A stretch of 64,000 nucleotides of DNA from Microbacterium hominis NBRC 15708 (GTDB lineage Bacteria; Actinomycetota; Actinomycetes; Actinomycetales; Microbacteriaceae): assembly GCF_001592125.1 (NCBI RefSeq), contig NZ_BCWI01000021.1:1-64000 (forward strand), in the 5' to 3' direction. Of the stretch, positions 34,366 to 43,902 are shown one piece after another. A program made the position numbers and the translations under genes. The notes under the pieces are model-generated. The model had not been told where the DNA came from. It did no database searches and saw only the letters and a program-made list of their open reading frames with translations. Each line of letters opens with the position of its first letter. Position 1 is the first letter of the stretch.

Positions 34366-35154
34366 TCAGTCGGCTGCCGGGGAGGAACCGGTGCGGTGGA
34401 CGTCGAGGACGATGATCGAGATGTTGTCGCGGCCGCCGTTCTCCAGCGCCGCCTCGAGCATGTCGTCGGCCGCCGCACTCGGGTCGTCGTGCTGCAGGAG
34501 GAAATGCAGGATGCCGTAGTCCGTGAGTTCCTTGGTGAGCCCGTCGCTGCAGATGACGAAGCGGTCGCCGTCGATGACCTCGAGGCGGACGTAGTCGGGC
34601 GCGACGCCGTCGGAGGGGCCCACGGCGCGGGTGATCACATTGCCGTAGGGGTGGTTCTCCGCCTCTTCCGGGCTCAGCCGTCCCGCGGCGATGAGCTCCT
34701 GCACGACGGAGTGGTCCGTCGTCACCTGGGCGAGGCCGCCGTCACGGAAGAGGTAGACCCGGGAGTCGCCGATGTTGAGGGTGACCCAGGTCGGCTCGGG
34801 CGTCGAGATGTCGAGGTACACGCCGGTGACGGTCGTGCCCGTCCCGTCGTCGGTCGCATCGGGGTGCGAGGCGATGTCGGCGACGGCCCGTGCGAGCGCC
34901 TTCTCGATGCTCTTGGGGGTCACCTCGCCCTTGGCGGCGATCGACTCCAGGCGCGCGACCGCGCTGCTGCTGGCGATCTCCCCACCGATGTGCCCGCCCA
35001 TGCCGTCGGCGACGACGAAGAGCGGATACTCGGCGAGGACCGCATCCTGATTGACCTCGCGCCGCCGACCGCGGTGGGTCAGTTCCGACCACTGCAGTTC
35101 GAGCACACCGTCCGCGAGAGGGATGGTGCGCGAATGGGTCGCGGCTTCGGGCAC
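34366..35154 (-). CDS. PP2C family Ser/Thr protein phosphatase
   Basis: A 262-residue PPM/PP2C phosphatase with the metal-binding motifs in order: RREVNQDAVL (about 31-40), FVVADGMGGHIGG (about 46-58), TGTTVTGVYL, LNIGDSRVYLFRDG (about 125-138), TTDHSVVQELI, FVICSDGLTKELTD (about 201-214) and GGRDNISIIVLDV (about 240-252). It dephosphorylates Ser/Thr phosphoproteins in the cytoplasm. Unlike PstP it has no membrane helix and is only the catalytic domain, so it is likely soluble. GTG 35154 has TAGAGT six bases upstream. It lies upstream of the FtsK/EccC-like gene and may act on that system. Confidence 0.93.
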   Translation of the reverse strand: MPEAATHSRTIPLADGVLELQWSELTHRGRRREVNQDAVLAEYPLFVVADGMGGHIGGEIASSSAVARLESIAAKGEVTPKSIEKALARAVADIASHPDATDDGTGTTVTGVYLDISTPEPTWVTLNIGDSRVYLFRDGGLAQVTTDHSVVQELIAAGRLSPEEAENHPYGNVITRAVGPSDGVAPDYVRLEVIDGDRFVICSDGLTKELTDYGILHFLLQHDDPSAAADDMLEAALENGGRDNISIIVLDVHRTGSSPAAD

Positions 35155-35160
35155 GGTCCC

Positions 35161-35166
35161 ACTCTA
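35161..35166 (-). promoter_or_regulatory. Candidate -10 box, leaderless PP2C gene
   Basis: TAGAGT (minus strand) ends six bases before the GTG at 35154, within the 21-bp gap after the ABC exporter gene. Confidence 0.4.
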
Positions 35167-35175
35167 GTGGACGCC

Positions 35176-37164
35176 TCAGCCCCGCACCCCGCCGACAGGC
35201 GCACCGCTCGGCGGAAGGTCGGCGATCCCCTCGTCGTCGACGGGCGCCTCGAACTGCGCGTCATAGAGCCGGCGGTACGCACCGCGCGCGGCGAGCAGCT
35301 GCTCGTGGGTGCCCTGCTCGACGATCGAGCCCTCCTCCATCACGAGGATCAGGTCCGCGTCGCGGATGGTCGAGAGCCGATGCGCGATCACGAACGCGGT
35401 CCGGTCGGTGCGAAGGCGCGACATCGCCCGCTGGATGAGCAGCTCGGTGCGGGTGTCGACCGAGCTGGTCGCCTCGTCGAGGATGAGGATGCGGGGATCG
35501 GCGAGGAAGGCGCGGGCGATCGTGATGAGCTGGCGCTCACCGACCGACAGATTCGTCGCCTCGTCGTCCAGCACCGTGTCGTAGCCCTCCGGCAGGGCGT
35601 GCACGAACCGGTCGACGTAGGCGGCCGTGGCCGCCGCGACGATCTCCTCCTCCGACGCCTCCGGACGCCCGTACGCGATGTTCTCGCGGATGGTGCCCGA
35701 GAACAGCCACGTGTCCTGGAGCACCATGCCGGTGCGCGCCCGCAGGTCGTCGCGGGTCATCCGCCGGGTGTCGACCCCGTCGAGCGCGATCGCCCCGGCA
35801 TCCACATCGTAGAAACGCATGATGAGGTTCACGAGCGTGGTCTTGCCCGCACCCGTGGGCCCGACGATCGCGACGGTGCTGCCCGGCTGCGCCTCGAGGG
35901 TCAGCCCGTCGATGAGCGGCTTGTCGGCCACGTAGCGGAAGCTCACGTCGTCGAACTCGAGGTGAGCGGCGTCGGCGGGCGCGGTCGCCGCCGGATCGGG
36001 ATCGGGCTCCTGCTCGGGCTCGTCCAGCAGCTCGAACACGCGCTCGGCGCTGGCGACGCCGGACTGCAGCAGGTTCGCCATCGACCCCAGCTGGCTGAGC
36101 GGCTGGGTGAACTGGCGCGAGTACTGGATGAAGGCCTGCACATCGCCGATCGAGAGCAGTCCCGCGGCCACCTGGAGACCGCCGACGACGGCGATGCCGA
36201 CGTAGACGAGGTTGCCGATGAACATCATCGCGGGCATGATCACGCCGGAGAGGAACTGCGCGCCGAAGCTCGCGCGGTACACCTCCTCGTTCTCCACCGC
36301 GAAGTCCTGCTCCACCGCCCGCTGGTGCCCGAAGACCTTCACGACGGCATGGCCCGAGAAGGTCTCCTCGACGCGTGCGTTCAGGATGCCGGTGGCCTTC
36401 CACTGGGCCACGAAGAGCTTCTGCGAACGGCGGGCCACGAGCACGGTGACCAGGACGGTCAGCGGGATCGTGACGAGCGCGATGACGGCGAGCAGCGGCG
36501 AGATCACGAACATCATCACCAGCACGCCCACCACGGTGAGCAGCGACATGATGACCTGCGACAGCGTCTGCTGCATCGTCTGGCCGATGTTGTCGACGTC
36601 GTTCGTCACGCGGCTGAGGAGCTCTCCGCGCTGCACGCCGTCGAAGTACGACAGGGGCAGGCGGTGGATCTTCTCCTCCACGCGGACACGCAGCCGGTGC
36701 ATCGCACGCTGGACGATGCCGTTGAGCAGGCGGGCCTGGAGCCAGTTGAAGACCGCCGCGAACACGTAGATCGCGAGGACGGCGAGCAGGATGGTGCCGA
36801 GCCGGCCCATGTCGATGCCGGCGCCGGGCGTGAAGTCCATCGCGGAGAGCATGTCGGCCTGCTGCTGATTGCCGCTGGCGACGAGCTGGTCGATGACCTG
36901 CTGCTTGGTCGCCCCGGCCGGCACCTGCATCGAGATGAATCCGGCGAACACGACGTTCGTGCCCTCGCCGAGGATCTTCGGTCCGAGCACCGACAGCCCC
37001 ACCGACAGCACACCCAGGATCAGGACGACCACGAGCTTCGCGTTGTCCACGCGCAGGGTGGCGAGCAGGCGACGCGCGCTCGGGCCGAAGTTCTGCGCCT
37101 TCTGCACCGGCGCGCCCCCGGCCATCGGGCCGCCGCGCGGGCCGCGGGGCCCCGGGCCGCTCAC
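35176..37164 (-). CDS. ABC exporter half-transporter, second subunit
   Basis: A 662-residue fused permease-ATPase of the multidrug/lipid exporter type. The N-terminus is Gly/Pro-rich, followed by an ABC transmembrane type 1 domain with six helices (about 45-385), interrupted by a roughly 60-residue extracellular loop, and a nucleotide-binding domain with Walker A GPTGAGKTTLV (about 455), signature LSVGERQLITIARAFL (about 555) and Walker B ILILDEATSSVD (about 575). The GTG at 37164 overlaps the stop of the upstream subunit (GTGA) with GGAGG in front, so the two half-transporters are made together and probably form a heterodimer. Substrate unknown. Confidence 0.93.
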   Translation of the reverse strand: MSGPGPRGPRGGPMAGGAPVQKAQNFGPSARRLLATLRVDNAKLVVVLILGVLSVGLSVLGPKILGEGTNVVFAGFISMQVPAGATKQQVIDQLVASGNQQQADMLSAMDFTPGAGIDMGRLGTILLAVLAIYVFAAVFNWLQARLLNGIVQRAMHRLRVRVEEKIHRLPLSYFDGVQRGELLSRVTNDVDNIGQTMQQTLSQVIMSLLTVVGVLVMMFVISPLLAVIALVTIPLTVLVTVLVARRSQKLFVAQWKATGILNARVEETFSGHAVVKVFGHQRAVEQDFAVENEEVYRASFGAQFLSGVIMPAMMFIGNLVYVGIAVVGGLQVAAGLLSIGDVQAFIQYSRQFTQPLSQLGSMANLLQSGVASAERVFELLDEPEQEPDPDPAATAPADAAHLEFDDVSFRYVADKPLIDGLTLEAQPGSTVAIVGPTGAGKTTLVNLIMRFYDVDAGAIALDGVDTRRMTRDDLRARTGMVLQDTWLFSGTIRENIAYGRPEASEEEIVAAATAAYVDRFVHALPEGYDTVLDDEATNLSVGERQLITIARAFLADPRILILDEATSSVDTRTELLIQRAMSRLRTDRTAFVIAHRLSTIRDADLILVMEEGSIVEQGTHEQLLAARGAYRRLYDAQFEAPVDDEGIADLPPSGAPVGGVRG

Positions 37165-38894
37165 GATGCCTCCTGCGCGGCGAGCTGCGACTCGACGATC
37201 TCGCGGTAGGTCTCGCTGGTCTCCAGGAGCTCCTCGTGCGCGCCGATGCCGACCATGCGACCGTGGTCGAGGACGATGATCTGGTCGGCGCTCTGGATCG
37301 TCGAGACGCGCTGGGCGACGACGATGCGCGTGGCGCCGGGCAGATGCATGTCCAGTGCCCGGCGCAGCGCCGCGTCGGTCTGCAGGTCGAGCGCCGAGAA
37401 CGAGTCGTCGAAGATGTAGATCTCCGGCTGCTTGGCGAGCGCGCGGGCGATCGCGAGGCGTTGACGTTGGCCGCCGGAGACGTTCGTGCCGCCCTGCGCG
37501 ATCTGGGCCTCGAGCCCTCCCGGGAGCGCCGTCACGAAGTCCTTCGCCTGGGCGAGCTCCAGCGCCCGCCACAGCTGGTCGTCGGTGGCGTCCTCGTCGC
37601 CGTAGCGGAGGTTGGAGGCGACGGTGCCCGCGAACAGGAACGCCCGCTGCGGCACCAGCCCCACCCGCTCCCAGAGATCGTCCGGATCCATCGTGCGCAC
37701 GTCCACCCCGTCGACCGTGAGACTGCCCCCGGTCACGTCGAAGAGGCGCGCGATGAGCCCGACGAGCGTGGACTTGCCCGACCCGGTCGAGCCGATGATC
37801 GCGGTGGTGGTGCCCGGTTCGGCCTGGAAGCTGATGCCCTGCAGCACCGGCGCCTCGGCACCGGGGTAGGTGAACTCCACGTCGTCGAACACGACCCGAC
37901 CGCCGCCGTGCGCGGCCGGCACCGGCGTCTGCGGGGCGCGGACCGAGGGCTCGGTGTCCAGCACGGCGCCGATGCGGTCGGCGCACACCGCCGCGCGCGG
38001 GATCATCACGAACATGAAGGTCGCCATCATGACGCCCATGAGGATCTGCATCATGTAGCTCAGGAACGCGAAGAGCGTGCCGATCTGCACGCCGTTGTCC
38101 TGCACCTCCGCGGCGCCGAACCAGATGATGGCGACGGAGGAGAGGTTCATCACGAGCATGACCGCGGGGAACATCAGCGCCATCAGGTTGCCGGCGCGAA
38201 GCGCCGTCTCCATGACGTCGTCGCTCGCGCGGGTGAACCGGGCGCGCTCCTCGTCCTCGCGCACGAAGGCGCGGACCACGCGGATGCCGGTGAGCTGCTC
38301 GCGCATGATCTGGTTGATCCGGTCGATGCGGGCCTGCATCTTGGTGAAGGCCGGCACCATCCGCACCACGATGAGCGACACGATCACCAGGAGCACGGGG
38401 ACCGACACCGCGACGAGCCAGGACAGCCCGGCATCCTGTCGCACCGCCATGACGATGCCGCCGATCGCCAGCATGGGAGCGGCCACCATGACCGTCGCCG
38501 ACATCTGCACGAGCATCTGCACCTGCTGCACGTCGTTGGTGTTGCGGGTGATCAGCGACGGCGCGCCGAACTGGCCCACCTCCCGCTGCGAGAAGGCCAC
38601 CACGCGATGGAACAGGTCCGCGCGCAGCGCCCGGCCGAGTCCCATCGCGAGCCGCGACCCGAAGTACACGGCGATGAGCGAGCACACGATCTGCACCAGG
38701 CTCACGCCGAGCATGACGCCGCCGGTCTGCCAGATGTAGCCGATGTCGCCGGTGATGACACCTTTGTCGATGATGTCGGCGTTGAGCGTGGGCAGCAGCA
38801 GCGAGGCGACCGACTGGCCGAGCTGGAAGACGACGACCAGCACGAGCAGCGGCCATGACGGTGCGATGTAGCGCACCAGGATCCTGCCGAGCAC
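37161..38894 (-). CDS. ABC exporter half-transporter, first subunit
   Basis: A 577-residue permease-ATPase: six membrane helices (about 15-310) and a nucleotide-binding domain with Walker A GSTGSGKSTLVGL (about 368), the signature NVSGGQRQRLAIARAL (about 468) and a Walker B IYIFDDSFSALD (about 490), in which the catalytic Glu after the hydrophobic stretch is replaced by Asp (FDDS instead of LDEA). This is the degenerate-site subunit seen in heterodimeric exporters such as TM287/288 and LmrCD, consistent with pairing with the downstream subunit. GTG 38894 has GGTGG upstream. Likely role is efflux of drugs or lipids. Confidence 0.93.
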   Translation of the reverse strand: MLGRILVRYIAPSWPLLVLVVVFQLGQSVASLLLPTLNADIIDKGVITGDIGYIWQTGGVMLGVSLVQIVCSLIAVYFGSRLAMGLGRALRADLFHRVVAFSQREVGQFGAPSLITRNTNDVQQVQMLVQMSATVMVAAPMLAIGGIVMAVRQDAGLSWLVAVSVPVLLVIVSLIVVRMVPAFTKMQARIDRINQIMREQLTGIRVVRAFVREDEERARFTRASDDVMETALRAGNLMALMFPAVMLVMNLSSVAIIWFGAAEVQDNGVQIGTLFAFLSYMMQILMGVMMATFMFVMIPRAAVCADRIGAVLDTEPSVRAPQTPVPAAHGGGRVVFDDVEFTYPGAEAPVLQGISFQAEPGTTTAIIGSTGSGKSTLVGLIARLFDVTGGSLTVDGVDVRTMDPDDLWERVGLVPQRAFLFAGTVASNLRYGDEDATDDQLWRALELAQAKDFVTALPGGLEAQIAQGGTNVSGGQRQRLAIARALAKQPEIYIFDDSFSALDLQTDAALRRALDMHLPGATRIVVAQRVSTIQSADQIIVLDHGRMVGIGAHEELLETSETYREIVESQLAAQEAS

Positions 38895-38974
38895 GGCACC
38901 ACCTTCCCGCGCCCCACGAGATGAGCGTGAGATGAGCGCGAGACGACGCTACGCCCGCGCGCCGTCCACGCTCA

Positions 38975-39009
38975 ACCGCCCGGGTGCGCTGTGAGCGAAC
39001 CCGGGCGGT
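38975..39009. terminator. Hairpin between a membrane-protein gene and the ABC exporter
   Basis: ACCGCCCGGGT (38975-38985) and ACCCGGGCGGT (38999-39009) form a perfect 11-bp stem with a 13-base loop, just after the stop codon of the minus-strand gene at 39028. No T-run follows, so it may be a terminator or a transcript end-protecting structure. Confidence 0.55.
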
Positions 39010-39027
39010 CGAGGTGAGAAGGTGCGA

Positions 39028-39711
39028 TCAGGAGCGCGGCGGCTCCGGAGCCGCGGGGGGCTCCGTCGTCGGAGGCTCGGGCGCCGCGGGCGGCTGCGTG
39101 GCCGCGGGCGGCTGGTACGTGGGCGGCGCCGGCGGCTGGTATCCCGCGGGCGGTGCCGGCGGCTGGTAGGCCGGCGGCTGGTACCCGGCCGGAGCGGCGC
39201 CGGTGGCCTGGACGGGAACGCCCTGCCACACGGTGCGGTCGGCGAGGAAGCCGTTCGCGGCCCACGGTGCCGGTGCGACGCTCGGGTTCCAGCGCGACTT
39301 GTCGAACGCGAGGATGCCGAGCCAGACGATGCCGAGGAGCACGTAGAGGATGACCCAGGGGGTCTCCTTCTGGAGCTTGAGGCCGACGCGCCACGCGGCC
39401 AGCGCCCCGACGACGATGGGGAGCAGGGCGATGATCCATCCGAGGACGGGGATCTGGCTCAGCAGGCCCGACGCCAGGATGGCCCCGAGCATCACCCACG
39501 GGCTGACGTCGCCGAGCTTGGCGAACACCATGAAGTTGTAGATCGGGACCCAGGCGCGCCACTTGCCCTGGACACCGGCCTTGTCGAAGATCTTCATCAA
39601 GAAGAAAGCGCTGATCACGTAGCCGATCACCGCGAAGATGAAGATGAAGAATGCGAGCGCGATCAGGGCAGCCGCAGCCGCAGCCGCGCTGCCTCCCGAG
39701 TAGTCATCCAT
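39028..39711 (-). CDS. Membrane protein with proline-rich YQPP-repeat tail
   Basis: A 227-residue protein: an Ala-rich first membrane helix (about 8-38), three further hydrophobic segments (about 68-130) and a Pro/Ala-rich C-terminal tail with repeated AGYQPPAYQPPAPP units (about 165-227). The central segment with MKIFDKAGVQGKWRAWVPIY is typical of a family of small actinobacterial membrane proteins (DUF5684-like) of unknown function. GGGGGAGG is in front of the ATG at 39711, one of the best ribosome binding sites in the window. The tail is probably cytoplasmic or extracellular disordered; no enzyme motif is visible. Confidence 0.8.
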   Translation of the reverse strand: MDDYSGGSAAAAAAALIALAFFIFIFAVIGYVISAFFLMKIFDKAGVQGKWRAWVPIYNFMVFAKLGDVSPWVMLGAILASGLLSQIPVLGWIIALLPIVVGALAAWRVGLKLQKETPWVILYVLLGIVWLGILAFDKSRWNPSVAPAPWAANGFLADRTVWQGVPVQATGAAPAGYQPPAYQPPAPPAGYQPPAPPTYQPPAATQPPAAPEPPTTEPPAAPEPPRS

Positions 39712-39888
39712 GAAAACCTCCCCCGGCGAGTCTCGCCGTCGAGCACGACCACCCTGGCCCGCTCGGCTCACATCGTATTGGTAGTGCCCCGACGAGCGCG
39801 ACGTCTGTTGCGGTGGGTCTTCCCGGGGCGGTCGCGCCGATCGATAGCCTGTCCCCATCCCGCCCACCGCCATCCGGAGGAAGACGCC

Positions 39889-40359
39889 ATGACCGATCCG
39901 TTCGCACCCACACCGCCGCCCCTGCCCGAGCGACCCGCAGAGGAGGCCGCCCGCGAGATGCCCCGCGCCGAGGGGATCGCCGGCGTCGACGACACGGGGG
40001 TGCCCCGGCTCGTGGGCGATCTCGACGACATCGGCCGCGGCTTCCTCTCCGCCCTGTTCGACCTGTCGTTCACGCGGTTCATCACCCGCCGTCTCGCGAG
40101 CGTCTTCTACCTCGTGGGGCTGGTCGCCATCGGCATCGCCTTCATCGCGAGCTTCCTCGGCGGGATCATCTCGGGAATCGGCTCGCTGTGGTGGAACCCG
40201 GGCGGCGGCATCGCCCTGATCCTCTCGACGCTCATCGTGGTCCCCGTGCTCGCGTTCCTCGCGGTCGTCGTGCTGCGGTTCGTCATCGAGGCCGGCGTCG
40301 CGCTGGTCGCGATCGCCGAGAACACCGAGCGCACGGCCGCGAACACCTCACGCGACTGA
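39889..40359 (+). CDS. DUF4282 domain membrane protein
   Basis: The 156-residue protein has a Pro-rich N-terminus, then DIGRGFLSALFDLSFTRFIT (about 46-65), two membrane helices (about 74-96 and 105-135) and FVIEAGVALVAIAENTERTA at the end. The FxSLFDFSFxxFITxxL pattern and the terminal RxxxExxxVxFxIxEN segment identify DUF4282, a two-helix family of unknown function. GGAGGAAG stands nine bases before the ATG. The gene is divergent from the YQPP-tail protein across a 177-bp spacer in which no other signal was recognised. Confidence 0.85.
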   Translation: MTDPFAPTPPPLPERPAEEAAREMPRAEGIAGVDDTGVPRLVGDLDDIGRGFLSALFDLSFTRFITRRLASVFYLVGLVAIGIAFIASFLGGIISGIGSLWWNPGGGIALILSTLIVVPVLAFLAVVVLRFVIEAGVALVAIAENTERTAANTSRD

Positions 40360-40373
40360 CGCCACGAGGGAGG

Positions 40374-41126
40374 TCAGACGACGAGCTCGATCTCGCCCGC
40401 CGCACCCTCGCGCAGGACGACGTCGTTCGCCGTCGCCCAGCGCAGTAGCGCGTCGATCGTGGAGATACGCGGCCGGGTCCGGGCGAGGGCGCGTACGAGG
40501 GCGCCCTTGCCGGCCTTGTTGAAGTGGTTGAGGGCCCGAGCGGTCCCGTCGTCGCCGACGGTCACGACCCGCAGGTAGGCGCAGCGGAGTCCGGACGGGA
40601 CCGGGCCCAGAGCCGCGTAGGCCTCCGAGCGCAGGTCGAGGACGAACGCGGGAGCCTCGGCCGCCAGCGCGGACGACACGGCGCCGGCCCAGTGGCGACG
40701 CAGCGGCGGGATGCCGGGGAGCGCGGTGCCCGCGGCGAGACGGTAGGCGGGGATCGCGTCGAGCGCGGCGACCGGGCCGAACGGCGCGGAGTGGATGAGG
40801 ACGTGCGCGCCGAGCCAGCGGCGCGCCGCGGGCTCCAGCGTCGCGGCATCCAGGGCGTCGAAGAGGACGCCCGTGTAGCGATCGATCGCCGGCATCGTCG
40901 GCGCGCGGCGCAGTGCGGCATTGTCGGCGATGTCGCCGCGCTGGCGCGCGGAGAGTCTGAGCACGGCGGCCGCCGCCTCCTCGTCCGCGCTGAGGGCGAT
41001 CAGCGCATCGATCACGGCCTCGCGGGCGTCAGTCAACGCGGGCAGGGCCAGCGACCCGACATCCAACGGCCGGGACGCCCGTCCGCCGGGACGCTTCGTC
41101 TCCGACGGCGGCAGCAGGATCAGCAT
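40374..41126 (-). CDS. yaaA: Peroxide stress protein YaaA (UPF0246)
   Basis: A 250-residue YaaA/DUF328 protein: MLILLPPSETKRPGG at the start, DRYTGVLFDALDA (about 89-101), HVLIHSAPFGPVAALDAIPAYRL (core LIHSAPFGPVAALDAIPAYR, about 116-135) and ALNHFNKAGKGALVRAL (about 206-222), containing the NHxxKxxKG-type helix-hairpin-helix-like motif. E. coli YaaA lowers intracellular iron during peroxide stress and can bind DNA. ATG 41126 is chosen because GGGAGG lies four bases upstream. It lies directly downstream of the ATP synthase operon, separated by a long hairpin. Confidence 0.9.
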   Translation of the reverse strand: MLILLPPSETKRPGGRASRPLDVGSLALPALTDAREAVIDALIALSADEEAAAAVLRLSARQRGDIADNAALRRAPTMPAIDRYTGVLFDALDAATLEPAARRWLGAHVLIHSAPFGPVAALDAIPAYRLAAGTALPGIPPLRRHWAGAVSSALAAEAPAFVLDLRSEAYAALGPVPSGLRCAYLRVVTVGDDGTARALNHFNKAGKGALVRALARTRPRISTIDALLRWATANDVVLREGAAGEIELVV

Positions 41127-41142
41127 CACGCCTCCCAACAGT

Positions 41143-41207
41143 GAGAAACCACTCCCCTTCCGACGAACCACCGGAGCGGTGGTTTGTCGAGAGGGAAGTG
41201 GTTTCTC
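41143..41207. repeat. Long imperfect inverted repeat (31-bp arms) between atpC and yaaA
   Basis: Two 31-base arms (41143-41173 and 41177-41207) pair at 27 of 31 positions around a 3-base loop (GAG). The outer arm begins GAGAAACCACT and the inner part ends CGAACCACCG; both contain an AACCAC core, so the element looks nested. It lies after the last gene of the atp operon. On the plus strand GAGGTTTTC follows. It could terminate or stabilise the atp transcript, or be a copy of a dispersed palindromic element. Confidence 0.8.
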
Positions 41208-41214
41208 GAGGTTT

Positions 41215-41478
41215 TCAGCGAGACGCGAGTGCGGCGTGGCCGGCCACGATGGTGAGCTCGTCGCCCTCCATCGACAGGAATCCATCCTGCGCGCTGGCGA
41301 CGACCTTCGTCCCGTCGGGCTGCGTGATGCGCACCTGACCTTCGGCGAGGATCGCGAGCACGGGCTCGTGACCGGTCATGAAGCCGATCTCGCCCTCGAC
41401 GGTCTTGGCGACGACGAGATTCGCCTCGCCGTGCCAGACCTCCTCCTCCGCGGAGACGAGGGTGACGGTCAGCGCCAT
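41215..41478 (-). CDS. atpC: F1Fo ATP synthase subunit epsilon, short form
   Basis: The 87-residue protein has the N-terminal beta-sandwich of subunit epsilon (MALTVTLVSAEEEVWHGEAN, GEIGFMTGHEPVLAIL) and stops after GDELTIVAGHAALASR. Usual epsilon subunits have 120-140 residues with a C-terminal two-helix domain that can extend into the motor and inhibit ATP hydrolysis; that domain is absent here, with a normal stop and no continuation in other frames. It lies one base after the end of atpD and closes the operon. Confidence 0.92.
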   Translation of the reverse strand: MALTVTLVSAEEEVWHGEANLVVAKTVEGEIGFMTGHEPVLAILAEGQVRITQPDGTKVVASAQDGFLSMEGDELTIVAGHAALASR

Positions 41479-41479
41479 G

Positions 41480-42958
<1,479 letters not shown>

Positions 42959-43873
42959 TTATTTGCCGGATGCCAGGGCGTCGGCACCGCCGACGATCTC
43001 GGCGATCTGCTGAGTGATCTCGGCCTGACGCGCGTTGTTGCGCAGGCGGGTGTAGTCGGTGATGAGCTTGTCGGCGTTGTCGCTGGCGCTCTTCATCGCC
43101 TTCTGGGTCGCGGCGTGCTTCGCGGCCGACGACTGCAGGAGCGCGTTGAACACGCGGCTCTGCACGTACACCGGCAGCAGCGCGTCGAGGACGACCTCGG
43201 GGCTGGGCTCGAACTCGTACAGCGGGTAGACCTGGGTGCCCGCGCCGGCGGACTCGACGACCTCGTCCGCCTCGACGACCTCGAGGGGCAGCAGACGAAC
43301 GGTCTGCGGCTCCTGGGTCATCATGCTGACGAAGCGGTTGAAGACGAGATGGATCTCGTCCACGCCGCCCTCCTCCTCGCCGCCGCGGTCGTAGGCGTCC
43401 AGCACGGCGCCCGCGATCTGCTCGGCGGTGTTGAAGTGCGGGGTGTCGGTGTCGCCGACCCACTCGCCGGCCGACGCCATACGGCGGAACTGGAAGTAGC
43501 CCACCGCCTTGCGTCCGACGAGGAAGTACTCGACCTCCTTGCCCTGGGAGCGCAGCAGCTCACCGAGCTGCAGGCCCTCGCGCAGGATCTGCGAGTTGAA
43601 GGCACCGGCGAGCCCTCGGTCGGAGGCGAAGATGACGACCGCCGACCGGCGGATCGTCTCCCGCTCCGTCGTGAGGGGATGCTGGACGTTCGAGTGCGTC
43701 GCCACGGCGGAGACGGCCCGTGTCACGGCGCGCGCGAAGGGCGAGGAGGCGCGCACGCGCGCCATCGCCTTCTGAATGCGCGAAGCCGCGATGAGCTCCA
43801 TCGCCTTCGTGATCTTCTTGGTCGTCTGAGCAGAAGAGATCTTCTGCTTGTAGACCCTGAGTTGTGCTCCCAT
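42959..43873 (-). CDS. atpG: F1Fo ATP synthase subunit gamma
   Basis: Rotor shaft of F1. The 304-residue protein begins [20 protein letters not shown] and [17 protein letters not shown], the conserved N-terminal helix, contains [17 protein letters not shown], and ends with the conserved C-terminal helix [20 protein letters not shown] / [16 protein letters not shown] Glu/Gly-rich insert ([10 protein letters not shown]) near 170 is in the position of the loop that varies in actinobacteria. Located between atpA and atpD as usual. Confidence 0.97.
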   Translation of the reverse strand: MGAQLRVYKQKISSAQTTKKITKAMELIAASRIQKAMARVRASSPFARAVTRAVSAVATHSNVQHPLTTERETIRRSAVVIFASDRGLAGAFNSQILREGLQLGELLRSQGKEVEYFLVGRKAVGYFQFRRMASAGEWVGDTDTPHFNTAEQIAGAVLDAYDRGGEEEGGVDEIHLVFNRFVSMMTQEPQTVRLLPLEVVEADEVVESAGAGTQVYPLYEFEPSPEVVLDALLPVYVQSRVFNALLQSSAAKHAATQKAMKSASDNADKLITDYTRLRNNARQAEITQQIAEIVGGADALASGK

Positions 43874-43902
43874 GGATTCTCTGTCTCAGATCGCGCCGGG
43901 CG

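Noticed and set aside
31951-37209. Very long plus-strand open frame (1752 codons) opposite the FtsK-like, PP2C and ABC genes
   Set aside because: Its product is Arg/Gly/His-rich text without domains; it is the antisense of genes with clear motifs. Such long spurious frames are common at 70% GC.
35176-38856. Single 1226-codon frame suggesting a fused double ABC transporter
   Set aside because: Only the C-terminal 662 codons are coding; the first part is an out-of-frame shadow of the first subunit, which has its own frame ending at 37161.
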